A stretch of 12,502 nt of DNA from Alphaproteobacteria bacterium (GCA_030432815.1 JAUILB010000052.1:1-12502), one strand, 5' to 3'. Positions 1 through 7,572 are shown, counted from the first letter of the stretch. Notes: generated by a model not told the origin, from the sequence alone. Translations and numbers: made by a program.

Positions 1-393
1 ATCGGCCGGTGGTACACGAACATCAACAAGCCGGGCACCGGATTTTTCCGCCGCCGCAACAAGACGCGGAATATCATTAAGCTTTTTATGAACACCACCC
101 ACAACATCAATGCCGGCAAGCAGCGCCCGTTCCAGGGTATCCATCCATTCTTCGGGAAGACCACCTCCCACAGAGGCGGTACCGATAATAAGAGATTTTA
201 CGCCGGCTTCCGCTGCCTGCTCAATGGTCATATTCGGCAATCCCAAATCAAGACCATTTTCGATCAGGCTCATTTGTCCCTTGCACAGTTCCGGGCGCCA
301 GTCAACGACCCCGGAACCCGTTTTTGCATATGTTCGTCGGGTTTCAGAGCCAAGAAAAATCAGATAGGGAGGCTTTATTTCAATCGTAATCAT
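1..393 (-). CDS. dgcN: DgcN/DUF1611-family protein (D-glutamate N-acetyltransferase-like), N-terminal part
   Basis: This is the first 131 codons of a leftward gene that runs off the left edge of the window. The protein begins MITIEIKPPYLIFLG and has the N-terminal DUF1611 signature: a DWRPELCKGQ segment (residues 31-40), LDLGLPNMTIEQAAEAG (48-64), LIIGTASVGGG (68-78), and GIDVVGGVHKKLNDIP (94-109). This Rossmann-like half precedes the P-loop-like C-terminal half, which lies outside the window; full-length members have roughly 340 residues. The DgcN subgroup is known to N-acetylate D-glutamate in the cytoplasm, the first step of the DgcN-DgcA route to L-glutamate. The start ATG follows an AAGGATAG ribosome site that overlaps the stop codon of the transporter gene, only 12 bases upstream, so translational coupling is likely. 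Family membership is firm; the substrate is inferred and other DUF1611 proteins may differ. Confidence 0.8.
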   Translation of the reverse strand, partial: MITIEIKPPYLIFLGSETRRTYAKTGSGVVDWRPELCKGQMSLIENGLDLGLPNMTIEQAAEAGVKSLIIGTASVGGGLPEEWMDTLERALLAGIDVVGGVHKKLNDIPRLVAAAEKSGARLVDVRVPPAD

Positions 394-405
394 TTTTTGC
401 TATCC

Positions 406-1500
406 TTACGCACTAACACTGTCCGGTTTTTTTATTATTTTCCATACACCTACGGTAAGCATTGGTACAACAAGAACCATAATAAATGCAACGGTGATAT
501 AGCCATATCCATTTGCAATCAGGCTGATAATACCGAATGTTTCTGCCGCAATCACAGCCATTAAAAGAAACCCGATGGCAATAACCGGGCGGGCGATCTG
601 TGGCAGATGTCTTCCCTGTTCGGCAAATGTGCCTTCAAGGCGTTCATTGACCGCGTGGATCATGGCCGTTCCCGTTTCCACAAATGTGCCAAAAATAATG
701 ATTTGAAATATAACATTCAGCCAATTTACCTGCATTGCCGCCATTAAAAATGTCGCCGGGACGGGCTCCCCGCCAATTTGCGGATATTGCCCCATCATCG
801 CGGTAAAAAACAGCATCGCGGGAACCACCGTTATCGCACCGCAAATAAGGCCAGCAGTCATTGTTTGTTTTCTGTTTTCATGTGCCATCACCGCATAAAG
901 GATTAACGGCAAGGACGCTAAGTTATAGCCTGTATAAAGTACACCGTTTTTGAGCCAGCCTTCCCCGATATCCGCGGTGCTGTATGTTTCTGTAATCACA
1001 CTGCCAAATTTGCTGAATGCCAGAATGAATAACAGGATATAAACGCCGTAGAGAAGGATTGACCAACCGGCCAATACTTTTTTTATCACTTCTGTCCCTT
1101 TAAAGGTCAGGATCCCCACCAGGGTCAAAAGCGCAAGTGTCCCCACAAGCGACGGCACACCAAAATTTTGTGACGCGATTTCACCGGACGCCGACCCGAT
1201 GATGGAAAGCACCAGTAGCAATTGAAAAAAATAGAAAAATTCAAATAATACCCAGCCACGGCCAAGGATGGTTTTACAAAAATGCCTATAATCAAACGCT
1301 TTGAATTTTCGTGCAAGTTCAAAACCAACGGCACAAACCAATCCAAATACAACCCCGGCAACCAACAATCCAAGTAGCCCGCCAATAGGTCCCGCAGCAA
1401 AGAAAAACTCAACCAATTCACGTCCCGTCGCATAACCGCCACCAATCACAACAGACTGGAACATAAACCCCGGCAACAAATATAATTTAAAAAATTTCAT
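406..1500 (-). CDS. YkvI-family membrane protein, putative LeuT-fold amino-acid/amine transporter
   Basis: A 364-residue integral membrane protein with about ten hydrophobic segments (roughly residues 7-27, 39-60, 83-105, 116-133, 141-163, 188-207, 213-236, 261-281, 303-322 and 324-351). The glycine-rich opening FQSVVIGGGYATGRELVEF (14-32) looks like the unwound first helix of APC/LeuT-fold carriers and matches the YkvI family, as do GYNLASLP (191-198) and ISLIANGYGY (325-334). The length fits the family, whose transport substrates are not established. The start is backed by a purine-rich GGAGAGGGATCAGG immediately before ATG. It lies 49 bases after the upstream flavoenzyme gene and 12 bases before the DgcN-like gene on the same strand. 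Its most economical role is to import the amino acid or amine used by that operon. Family call is fairly confident; substrate unknown. Confidence 0.75.
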   Translation of the reverse strand: MKFFKLYLLPGFMFQSVVIGGGYATGRELVEFFFAAGPIGGLLGLLVAGVVFGLVCAVGFELARKFKAFDYRHFCKTILGRGWVLFEFFYFFQLLLVLSIIGSASGEIASQNFGVPSLVGTLALLTLVGILTFKGTEVIKKVLAGWSILLYGVYILLFILAFSKFGSVITETYSTADIGEGWLKNGVLYTGYNLASLPLILYAVMAHENRKQTMTAGLICGAITVVPAMLFFTAMMGQYPQIGGEPVPATFLMAAMQVNWLNVIFQIIIFGTFVETGTAMIHAVNERLEGTFAEQGRHLPQIARPVIAIGFLLMAVIAAETFGIISLIANGYGYITVAFIMVLVVPMLTVGVWKIIKKPDSVSA

Positions 1501-1549
1501 CCTGATCCCTCTCCCATGAGAAGGATCAAATCATACAAACCGTATATAA

Positions 1550-3538
1550 TCAAGAACTCATCAGATATTGATCCGCCAGCACTTCACGCACGGCACGGTG
1601 GGCCTGATCAATTGCCGCGTCGGTAAATGGGCTTGCGTCCGAATCCGAATTCGCGACCGATAACCGTCCAAGCTGCTGCCGGGCCACCACACAGGGGCGG
1701 TCATCCGTGGCATACATGGACCAGTGATATGGTTCAGTAATCGTATCGTAAGCATAGGCATTGCCATGCGGCCAGCGGTTCACGGTGATGGCTACAATAT
1801 CCCGCGCCGCATCAAACCCACCGGGGCCAAGCATACGCTGTAACTGTTCACGGATATTGCGTTCAAATGTTTCAAACGACGTATTCAGCAGATCATACCT
1901 TCCCAGACGAAGCTGATCACGGCGCAGTTCGCCCGGTGCGTTGGGCGCACGGTGCATTTTAACAATCACCGGCTCGTCCATATTTCTTGGCGCCTTATAA
2001 TCCCCCACATCCAGTGAATAATGAAGGCTTGATGTTGTGTGGTAAAGACCCGGTGATGTGATGGCGCTGATCCCCAGTTTTTCCCATGCTTTGCCGTCCC
2101 GTAAAAGCACATTGGTATAAACACGTGGCGCTTTAATACCATAAAGCATGGCTTCTTTCTGTTCATCAGAATAATCATCACAAATATAAGGGATGATATT
2201 ATGCCAGCAGGCGAAAATCGCGTTCTTCGCCCTCACGGTTTTGGCAGAACCATTCTGCATATAAGTAACATCAACATCTTTTGCGGTTGCCGGATCGCCG
2301 TTATGGGCCACTTTAACTGCTGTGCTATTAAGGCGAAGGCGTGTTGCATTTCCTTCGACATCCAGTTTTCCATAATCCACCCTGGCAGTGAATATATCAT
2401 CCAGCGTGCTTCCTGGTATGGCATCAGGGATAAGGTGCCTTACCGTCATTCTGGTGATGGTCGCGTTCCCATCCGGAAAATAAATGGATGGTTCCCGATA
2501 TTCATGTTCGCGACCATGTTGCGAACCCGCAATATGGTGCATCGGGCTTATTTTTTCAGTAGGCTGAAGATTTAAATGTTCAAACCCCGGCATCCCGCCC
2601 ATTTCCCAGCAGAAAAGCGCCGGCACCTGCTCTGCCCCCACATAAAAACGGAAATGTAATCCGGATGTAAACGAAGGAAGCACCCGTTCATCAATGCCGA
2701 GATGGTCTGTGACATATTCCGCGTAAGTAATGCTCGCCAATTTTCGTTTCTTTTCTTCATCGGAAAGCCCTACAAATGCTTCTGCGATTATGTCTTCACT
2801 GTATAATTTTTTAAATTCCGCTTTTAAATCATCCGGTAATGGGCTTTCATCAAAAAACTCATCCCAACCGCCTTCGGCGCGGCGTTCCCGTTTCACGAGT
2901 CCCTCACCACCAAATGTTTCTTCATCAAAGAACACTGATCCCGAAAGGCCAAATTCCGCCCTGTGAAGCGCCATCATCGGTTCTGTTTTTTCATGATACG
3001 CATCCGTATCAATACCAATTTCACGTAGGAAACCCATCGCAACCGGACTATAATTTGATGGCTGCTCAATATTAAGCGTGCCACCATTCACAATGATATT
3101 GCGCCCTTCAAAATTATATTCGTTGCGTTTGGCGTGTCCGCCAAAATCATCGTGATTATCAAGTATCAGTATTTTTTTATCCGGCCCGGCGCTCTGGCGA
3201 TAAAACCATGCCGCAGAAAGCCCGCTAATGCCGCCGCCAATAACAACAAGGTCATATTCTTCGCCTGTGTTTAGCGCGGAATATGTTTCGCCATCGCGGA
3301 CAAAATGCGCCGTTTCAAAGGATCCATCATGGCTGCCACGCATGCCCGCTTTGTCCGGTGGATAATATCCGGCATCCGATTGCATTGGTTTATCTGTATC
3401 AAGCGCCTGCATTGCCTTAACCAGTGACGGGCATAATATCGCCCCGGTAACAGCGATGCTTGCACCGCTAAGAAAATCACGACGCATGATTTTCCTGTCC
3501 ATTCCCAATTCTTTATCGGTAAAACGTTCTTTCGTCAT
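1550..3538 (-). CDS. Tat-exported FAD-dependent amine oxidoreductase, SpdH-like (paralog 1)
   Basis: A 662-residue flavoprotein. The N-terminus carries a twin-arginine motif RRDFL (residues 19-23), a hydrophobic stretch and a likely cleavage site near VKA (40-42), so export of the folded, FAD-loaded enzyme is expected. The dinucleotide-binding fold starts at residue 95 with YDLVVIGGGISGL (GxGxxG at 101-106) and ends its second strand at Asp127 in ILILDNHDDFGGHAKRNE. A conserved C-terminal block contains VNRWPHGNAY and DDRPCVVA. This combination resembles bacterial spermidine dehydrogenase (SpdH) proteins, which oxidise polyamines to amino-aldehydes; length is near the family's roughly 620-660. 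The ATG follows AGGGGC six bases upstream. It is the second gene of a leftward operon and a close paralog of the upstream gene: the FAD-fold segment is 71 of 85 residues identical by my count. Enzyme class is confident; substrate is inferred. Confidence 0.8.
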   Translation of the reverse strand: MTKERFTDKELGMDRKIMRRDFLSGASIAVTGAILCPSLVKAMQALDTDKPMQSDAGYYPPDKAGMRGSHDGSFETAHFVRDGETYSALNTGEEYDLVVIGGGISGLSAAWFYRQSAGPDKKILILDNHDDFGGHAKRNEYNFEGRNIIVNGGTLNIEQPSNYSPVAMGFLREIGIDTDAYHEKTEPMMALHRAEFGLSGSVFFDEETFGGEGLVKRERRAEGGWDEFFDESPLPDDLKAEFKKLYSEDIIAEAFVGLSDEEKKRKLASITYAEYVTDHLGIDERVLPSFTSGLHFRFYVGAEQVPALFCWEMGGMPGFEHLNLQPTEKISPMHHIAGSQHGREHEYREPSIYFPDGNATITRMTVRHLIPDAIPGSTLDDIFTARVDYGKLDVEGNATRLRLNSTAVKVAHNGDPATAKDVDVTYMQNGSAKTVRAKNAIFACWHNIIPYICDDYSDEQKEAMLYGIKAPRVYTNVLLRDGKAWEKLGISAITSPGLYHTTSSLHYSLDVGDYKAPRNMDEPVIVKMHRAPNAPGELRRDQLRLGRYDLLNTSFETFERNIREQLQRMLGPGGFDAARDIVAITVNRWPHGNAYAYDTITEPYHWSMYATDDRPCVVARQQLGRLSVANSDSDASPFTDAAIDQAHRAVREVLADQYLMSS

Positions 3539-3560
3539 GTTTGCCCCTATTTCATTTCTG

Positions 3561-3589
3561 ACAATAGTCTCTGAAATTTTATGTTACAA
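3561..3589 (-). promoter_or_regulatory. candidate internal promoter upstream of SpdH-like paralog 1
   Basis: Read leftward, TTGTAA (3584-3589) is followed after exactly 17 bases by TATTGT (3561-3566); each hexamer matches the sigma-70 consensus at 4 of 6 positions. Transcription would begin shortly before the ribosome site of the gene starting at 3538. A 5+2+5 inverted repeat, ATGTTACAACAT (3581-3592), covers the -35 hexamer and could be an operator. If real, it would allow the second flavoenzyme gene to be expressed separately from the first. Alternatively the 109-base gap is simply an intra-operon spacer. Confidence 0.3.
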
Positions 3590-3608
3590 CATCACTACAT
3601 CACATTTT

Positions 3609-3620
3609 TTGCATATGCAA
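3609..3620. promoter_or_regulatory. perfect 12-bp palindrome between the two flavoenzyme genes
   Basis: TTGCATATGCAA is perfectly self-complementary over 12 bases. It lies in the 109-base gap between the tandem flavoenzyme genes, about 20 bases upstream of the candidate -35 element of paralog 1. This is a plausible position and size for a dimeric regulator site, but no family-specific consensus was recognised and chance is not excluded. Confidence 0.35.
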
Positions 3621-3647
3621 TTACTCACTTGAAACAGTCTTATTTTG

Positions 3648-5627
3648 CTAAACATTTTCCTTTAAATACTGATCGGCCAGCACCTCGCGTACGGCACGGT
3701 GTGCCTCATCAATTGCCACATCGGTAAATGGGTTTGATCCTGCATCCGAATTTGCAATCGACATACGGCCCAGCTTTTTTGATGCCACAACACAGGGGCG
3801 GTCATCGGTGGCATAAAAACACCAATGCATGGGTTCAGTAAGGGTATTATAGATGTATGCATTACCATGAGGCCAGCGGTTCACTGTAATCCCCAGAATA
3901 TCATCAGCCGCATTAAACCCTGCCGGGCCCAGCATGCGGTTAAGCTGATCACGGATATTACGTTCAAAAGTTGAAAATGGTGTCTGGAACAGCTCCGTCC
4001 GACCGGCAAGCAGCTGTGTGCGGCGGTCTTCACCCGGCTTGCAGGGGGCTTTGTGCATTTTAATAACAGCAGGTTCGGAAGGATCAATCGGTGCTTTATA
4101 GTCCCCGACACTCAGTGGCATATTAATGCTGGTGGTTGTGTGGTATTCGCCAGGTGACTGAATACTGTATGCACCAAGCTTTTTAAAGGCTTCCCCATTT
4201 CTGATAAGCACATTGGTATAAACCCGCGGTGCTTTAATACCGTATTTCATCGCGTCCCGCTGTTCTTTCGGGAATTCGCGGCAAATATAAGGGATAACCA
4301 TATGCCAGCAGGCAAAAATAACATTTTTACCGCGTACTTTATTGGGCCCGTCACCACGCATATATGTAATTTCAACCTGTTCTGCTGTTTCAGGATCGCC
4401 AAGATGTCTTGCATTGACCACAGCACTATTCAGCCGGATACGCGTATTATTATCGGGCCGGTCGAGCTTCGCATAATCAACTTTGGCCGTGTAAATACTA
4501 TCAGATCCTTCCCCCGGAACAGCTTCAGGGATTAAATGCCGCACAGTCATACGCGTAATCGTCGCATTCCCATCCGGAAAATAGACAGATGGTTCCCTAT
4601 GTTCATGTTCACGCCCGTGATGGGAGCCCCCAATATGATGGATCGGGCTAATCATACCTGTTGGATGCAGTTTTAAATGTTCAAACCCCGGTGAGCCACC
4701 CTGCTGCCATAAATAAAGTGCAGGAACCTGTTCTGGTCCCATATAATAGCGAAAATGTGTGGTTGACTGGAAAAATGGAAGCACGGACGGATCAAGCCCC
4801 AGATATTCGGTCAGGTAATCATTATAACTTACCTTGGCAAGCGCCATCTTTTTTTCTTCGTCACTAAGGGAAACGAGCGCTTCTGCGCGGACCTCTTCTC
4901 TATGAAGCCGAAGTAAATCTCTTTTAGCCACACCCTGAAGCGGGGTATTTTCGATAAACTCAGGCCAAGACATCCCTTCTGGACGGACGGCAAGCCCTTC
5001 AACACCGAAGGTGGGCTGATCAAAAAATGTGGCTCTGCCATATCCATTATCCCTATGGTATCTCACCATATCATTGGTTTTGTCGTGATAATCCCACACA
5101 TCAATGCCAAGCTCACGAAGAAAACTCATGGAAACGGTGCTGTAATTGGTTGGCTGTTCCACATTTAACGTGCCCCCGTTAACAAGGATCGTACGGCCAT
5201 CTACATTAAATTCATTTCGCTTCGCGTGACCCCCAAAATCATCATGATTATCAAGGATCAGTATTTTTTTATCCGGTCCGGCACTTTGGCGATAAAACCA
5301 TGCTGCCGCTAGCCCGCTAATACCTGCACCGACAACAACCAAATCATATTCTTCACCAGTTTCACGGCCTTCAATCCGGCGACCGTCACGGATAGTGTGT
5401 GATGCCTCAAATGACCCGGTATGACTACCTCGAAGACCATCTAGTGCGGGCGGGTAATATCCATCCCTGTCTTGTGGTTGGATAAAGTCATCCCCCCCAT
5501 CTACTTGCGCGAATGCGGCGGGTCCGATTGTGGCCGCCGCAACACCGATGCTGATGCCATTTAAAAAATCACGCCGGGCAATCGGGCGATCCATCCCCAG
5601 AAGCCGATCAAATTTTTTATCACTCAT
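3648..5627 (-). CDS. Tat-exported FAD-dependent amine oxidoreductase, SpdH-like (paralog 2)
   Basis: A 659-residue paralog of the gene downstream, and first gene of the leftward operon. It has a textbook Tat signal: RRDFL at residues 18-22, a small-residue hydrophobic region, and a probable cleavage after AFA (38-40). The FAD-binding fold opens with YDLVVVGAGISGL (GxGxxG at 100-105) and an acidic strand end at Asp126. Between signal and fold lies the segment GYYPPALDGLRGSHTGSFE (56-74), typical of SpdH-like proteins, and a matching one is present in the paralog. The C-terminus again contains VNRWPHGNAY and DDRPCVVA. The expected role is periplasmic oxidation of a polyamine or other amine, with electrons passed to the respiratory chain; that substrate is inferred from resemblance only. 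Start is supported by AAGGGA about six bases before ATG. A secreted hydrolase gene diverges from its 5' side. Confidence 0.8.
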   Translation of the reverse strand: MSDKKFDRLLGMDRPIARRDFLNGISIGVAAATIGPAAFAQVDGGDDFIQPQDRDGYYPPALDGLRGSHTGSFEASHTIRDGRRIEGRETGEEYDLVVVGAGISGLAAAWFYRQSAGPDKKILILDNHDDFGGHAKRNEFNVDGRTILVNGGTLNVEQPTNYSTVSMSFLRELGIDVWDYHDKTNDMVRYHRDNGYGRATFFDQPTFGVEGLAVRPEGMSWPEFIENTPLQGVAKRDLLRLHREEVRAEALVSLSDEEKKMALAKVSYNDYLTEYLGLDPSVLPFFQSTTHFRYYMGPEQVPALYLWQQGGSPGFEHLKLHPTGMISPIHHIGGSHHGREHEHREPSVYFPDGNATITRMTVRHLIPEAVPGEGSDSIYTAKVDYAKLDRPDNNTRIRLNSAVVNARHLGDPETAEQVEITYMRGDGPNKVRGKNVIFACWHMVIPYICREFPKEQRDAMKYGIKAPRVYTNVLIRNGEAFKKLGAYSIQSPGEYHTTTSINMPLSVGDYKAPIDPSEPAVIKMHKAPCKPGEDRRTQLLAGRTELFQTPFSTFERNIRDQLNRMLGPAGFNAADDILGITVNRWPHGNAYIYNTLTEPMHWCFYATDDRPCVVASKKLGRMSIANSDAGSNPFTDVAIDEAHRAVREVLADQYLKENV

Positions 5628-5646
5628 CCTAGTCCCTTAAAATCAC

Positions 5647-5675
5647 TTGACCGCAAAATTTGCACAGTTTATCTC
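5647..5675 (+). promoter_or_regulatory. candidate promoter for the secreted hydrolase gene
   Basis: TTGACC (5647-5652, 5 of 6 to the -35 consensus) and TATCTC (5670-5675, 3 of 6 to -10) are separated by 17 bases and point at the gene starting at 5744, giving a leader of about 60 bases. The spacer contains a perfect 5+1+5 palindrome, GCAAAATTTGC (5653-5663). The region also has to hold the leftward promoter of the flavoenzyme operon, for which I see no convincing hexamer pair. Confidence 0.3.
5653..5663. promoter_or_regulatory. palindrome in the divergent region, possible operator
   Basis: GCAAA-A-TTTGC is a perfect inverted repeat with a single central base. It lies between the divergent hydrolase and flavoenzyme genes, inside the spacer of the candidate rightward promoter. 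A regulator bound here could control both directions. The regulator is not encoded in this window and its family cannot be named from this site. Confidence 0.35.
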
Positions 5676-5743
5676 ATTGAGCTGTTTTTTAAGTTTTAAT
5701 TTTTTATGTTAAGCTCGGAGCATCATAAGGAAATTTTATAAAA

Positions 5744-6574
5744 ATGGTCAACCATCTAATGGTATTGATAAGTGTTCTTGTATTTGCAACAAGCGCTAAT
5801 GCGAAAATTGAAACAGTTTCCCTCAAAAGCGATATTTTTCAAAATGAGCGCATGTTAAGAATATACCTGCCCCAAGGATATGATAAATACCGTGAAAAAC
5901 CCTACCATGTGCTTTATATGAATGACGGGCAGAATTTATTTTCTGCCGATACGAGCATGACCGGGCTGGAATGGTCACTTGACGAAACAATGGATGCGAT
6001 GATTGGAAATGGTCTTGGCCCGTTTATTGTAGTGGGGATTGATACGAATTCGTATGCTGACCGCGGTAATGAGTATCTACCCTGGCCCGATGAATATTTA
6101 AATCCCTATATCGAAGCACCAAACGGTACAAAATATCCCGCATTTTTGGATCAGGAAGTCATCCCATTGATTGAAAAATCATACAATGCAGGAAAGTCGC
6201 CAGAATACAGAGCCCTTGGCGGATCAAGTTATGGTGGATTAATTACCCTTTATACGGCCCTCAAATCCGATAGTTTTTCAAAACTGCTAATTGAAAGTCC
6301 ATCATTTTATGTAAACAAAGGGGCAATTTTTAAGGAATTAAGGCGCAATGAAATAAACGCGTCTGAAGTTTACATCGGCATTGGCACCCACGAAGGAATG
6401 ACGAGCTGCGATCAGGCACCAAACGAAGATGCCGTAGATGACATGCGCCGTGCTGTAGAATTGATGAAGGGCGATTTCAAGCTTTATGATGTCGTTGAAG
6501 AATGTGGTCTTCATTCAGAAGAATATTGGGGCCGAAGGCTGCCGACTGCGCTTATTCAGCTTTTTGGAAACTAA
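5744..6574 (+). CDS. secreted alpha/beta hydrolase, Fes/esterase-D-like family
   Basis: A 276-residue protein with a short Sec-type signal peptide (hydrophobic residues 4-16, likely cleavage after SANA at 17-20). The mature part resembles the putative esterase family (PF00756): LRIYLPQGYD (38-47), a strand leading into MNDGQNLF (59-66), and the nucleophile elbow GGSSYGG (159-165), with Ser162 in the GxSxG position. His257 in CGLHSEEYWGRRLP (254-267) fits the catalytic histidine, and Glu217 or a nearby acid could complete the triad. Known relatives cleave siderophore or other esters; the substrate here cannot be told. An in-frame stop at 5726-5728 makes this ATG the first possible start, with AAGGA about 12 bases upstream, a rather long spacing. 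It diverges from the flavoenzyme operon, and its stop codon overlaps that of the leftward gene beyond it. Confidence 0.8.
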   Translation: MVNHLMVLISVLVFATSANAKIETVSLKSDIFQNERMLRIYLPQGYDKYREKPYHVLYMNDGQNLFSADTSMTGLEWSLDETMDAMIGNGLGPFIVVGIDTNSYADRGNEYLPWPDEYLNPYIEAPNGTKYPAFLDQEVIPLIEKSYNAGKSPEYRALGGSSYGGLITLYTALKSDSFSKLLIESPSFYVNKGAIFKELRRNEINASEVYIGIGTHEGMTSCDQAPNEDAVDDMRRAVELMKGDFKLYDVVEECGLHSEEYWGRRLPTALIQLFGN

Positions 6575-7476
6575 AATTGTCTTTTCTTGTAGACACGGGT
6601 AAGCACACGAATTTGCTTTTTTTCGATCAGTTTAAGAATTAAAATCCAGCGTTTAAGTTCATCATTAAACCCTTTTAATAAATCCATATCTCGTGGCAAT
6701 GAATCAATACACACGGATGATCTCATTTCTTCCAGCCTTTCATTCAAAATATTTTCCCAGTGTTCTGAATGATCCTTTTCAAATGAAAGAGCAAATTTTT
6801 GATCAGTCATGATTTGCTCCGTACGATCATGTGGAAAAACAAAATCATGTTTTTCCAGAATATTTTCCTGACCTTCAAAGGGTACAAATTCCGAAACGAC
6901 CACTGAACCGTCATCAACCGTTTTATTGTATAAATTCTTACAGAATTCTTCAAATTTCATGTCTGGTGTGTTGACAATGGGGAACAAATGACAATATGCC
7001 GCCCTTTCAAACATCGTTAGTATATCGACAACGCGTTCCACCTTATTGGTTAACTGATTAAAAGCTACATTTTTAACAATTTCAGTGTAGTTGTCTTCGG
7101 GCGGAATAAAATACTGAACATAGGGGCCATTGCGTTCTGCGATGGTACACATGTCTGTCCCGCACCTTGGGTGATACATACGAAGGGTACGGCAGCTATC
7201 AACACCCATAGCAGACAGAATTTTTCTGTAATTGGCACCCATTGCCGGATGATAAGGGCGTTTATTCCAGAAAATACCCCGTCCCGTAACTTTTGCTTTG
7301 TGTTTTCGTTCTATTTCTGCTTTTTCAGCGGCTTCTTTTTTTGCGATAGCACGCTTTTGCTGTTTTTCCATCAAAAGGTTTCTTTCGGTCACCCTCGACG
7401 GAAAAAGCATATCCAGAATTGAATTATAAAGTTCTTCTATTTTATCAAAAACAGAAGTTTCAGTCTTTTCACTCAT
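6571..7476 (-). CDS. hypothetical protein of unrecognised family
   Basis: A 301-residue soluble protein that I do not recognise. No signal peptide or membrane segment is evident. Residues about 31-62 are rich in Lys, Glu and Ala and look like a charged helix or coiled coil. A compact YHPRCGTDMC segment (101-110) puts His102, Cys105 and Cys110 close together, which might bind a metal but is not a known signature. The C-terminus is basic (KKRQF). I chose the ATG at 7476 over an in-frame TTG at 7518 because AGGAAG sits four bases before it. Base composition is low: three sampled 60-base lines gave 19, 21 and 19 G+C, against 35 in lines from the outer genes, which suggests foreign or weakly constrained origin. 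It has its own candidate promoter and no operon partner. Confidence 0.6.
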   Translation of the reverse strand: MSEKTETSVFDKIEELYNSILDMLFPSRVTERNLLMEKQQKRAIAKKEAAEKAEIERKHKAKVTGRGIFWNKRPYHPAMGANYRKILSAMGVDSCRTLRMYHPRCGTDMCTIAERNGPYVQYFIPPEDNYTEIVKNVAFNQLTNKVERVVDILTMFERAAYCHLFPIVNTPDMKFEEFCKNLYNKTVDDGSVVVSEFVPFEGQENILEKHDFVFPHDRTEQIMTDQKFALSFEKDHSEHWENILNERLEEMRSSVCIDSLPRDMDLLKGFNDELKRWILILKLIEKKQIRVLTRVYKKRQF

Positions 7477-7543
7477 AAACTTCCTCACAATCCCTCTTGT
7501 GATGAAAATACCACTCAACTAAATTCCATACCTAAATCAAATA

Positions 7544-7572
7544 AGTAGAAACTTTATTAATTTATGTTTCAA
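7544..7572 (-). promoter_or_regulatory. candidate sigma-70 promoter for the hypothetical gene
   Basis: Read leftward, TTGAAA (7567-7572, 5 of 6) and TCTACT (7544-7549, 4 of 6) are separated by 17 bases. Transcription would start about 60 bases before the ATG at 7476. The surrounding gap of about 165 bases (7477-7642) is very AT-rich and otherwise holds nothing I can identify; in particular there is no convincing terminator for the gene ending at 7643. Confidence 0.4.

Noticed and set aside
88..564. Rightward open frame of 158 codons across the dgcN/ykvI junction
   Set aside because: It lies opposite two well-supported leftward genes, spans their junction, and its translation shows no domain; it is a shadow frame.
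2201..2575. Rightward frame of 124 codons within paralog 1
   Set aside because: Antisense to a conserved flavoprotein. A similar antisense frame in paralog 2 at 4302-4535 follows from paralogy, not from a gene.
3431..3433. Cys36 of paralog 1 as a lipoprotein attachment site
   Set aside because: The preceding residues AIL do not fit the lipobox, and the RRDFL motif with a later VKA cleavage site explains the N-terminus better.
1550..5627. Tandem paralogs as part of a transposon or composite element
   Set aside because: No transposase, terminal inverted repeats or target duplication is visible, and the genes sit in an ordinary operon.
5713..5721. GCTCGGAGC hairpin in the hydrolase leader
   Set aside because: Only 4+1+4 bases with a one-base loop, unable to form a stable RNA hairpin; probably chance.
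7171..7422. Rightward frame of 83 codons inside the unknown gene
   Set aside because: The translation is dominated by Phe, Cys and Ser from Lys/Glu codons on the other strand; no start support. The leftward frame has a good ribosome site and a sensible protein.
7477..7518. Extended start (TTG at 7516-7518) for the unknown gene
   Set aside because: The ATG at 7474-7476 has AGGAAG four bases upstream, whereas the TTG has no comparable ribosome site.
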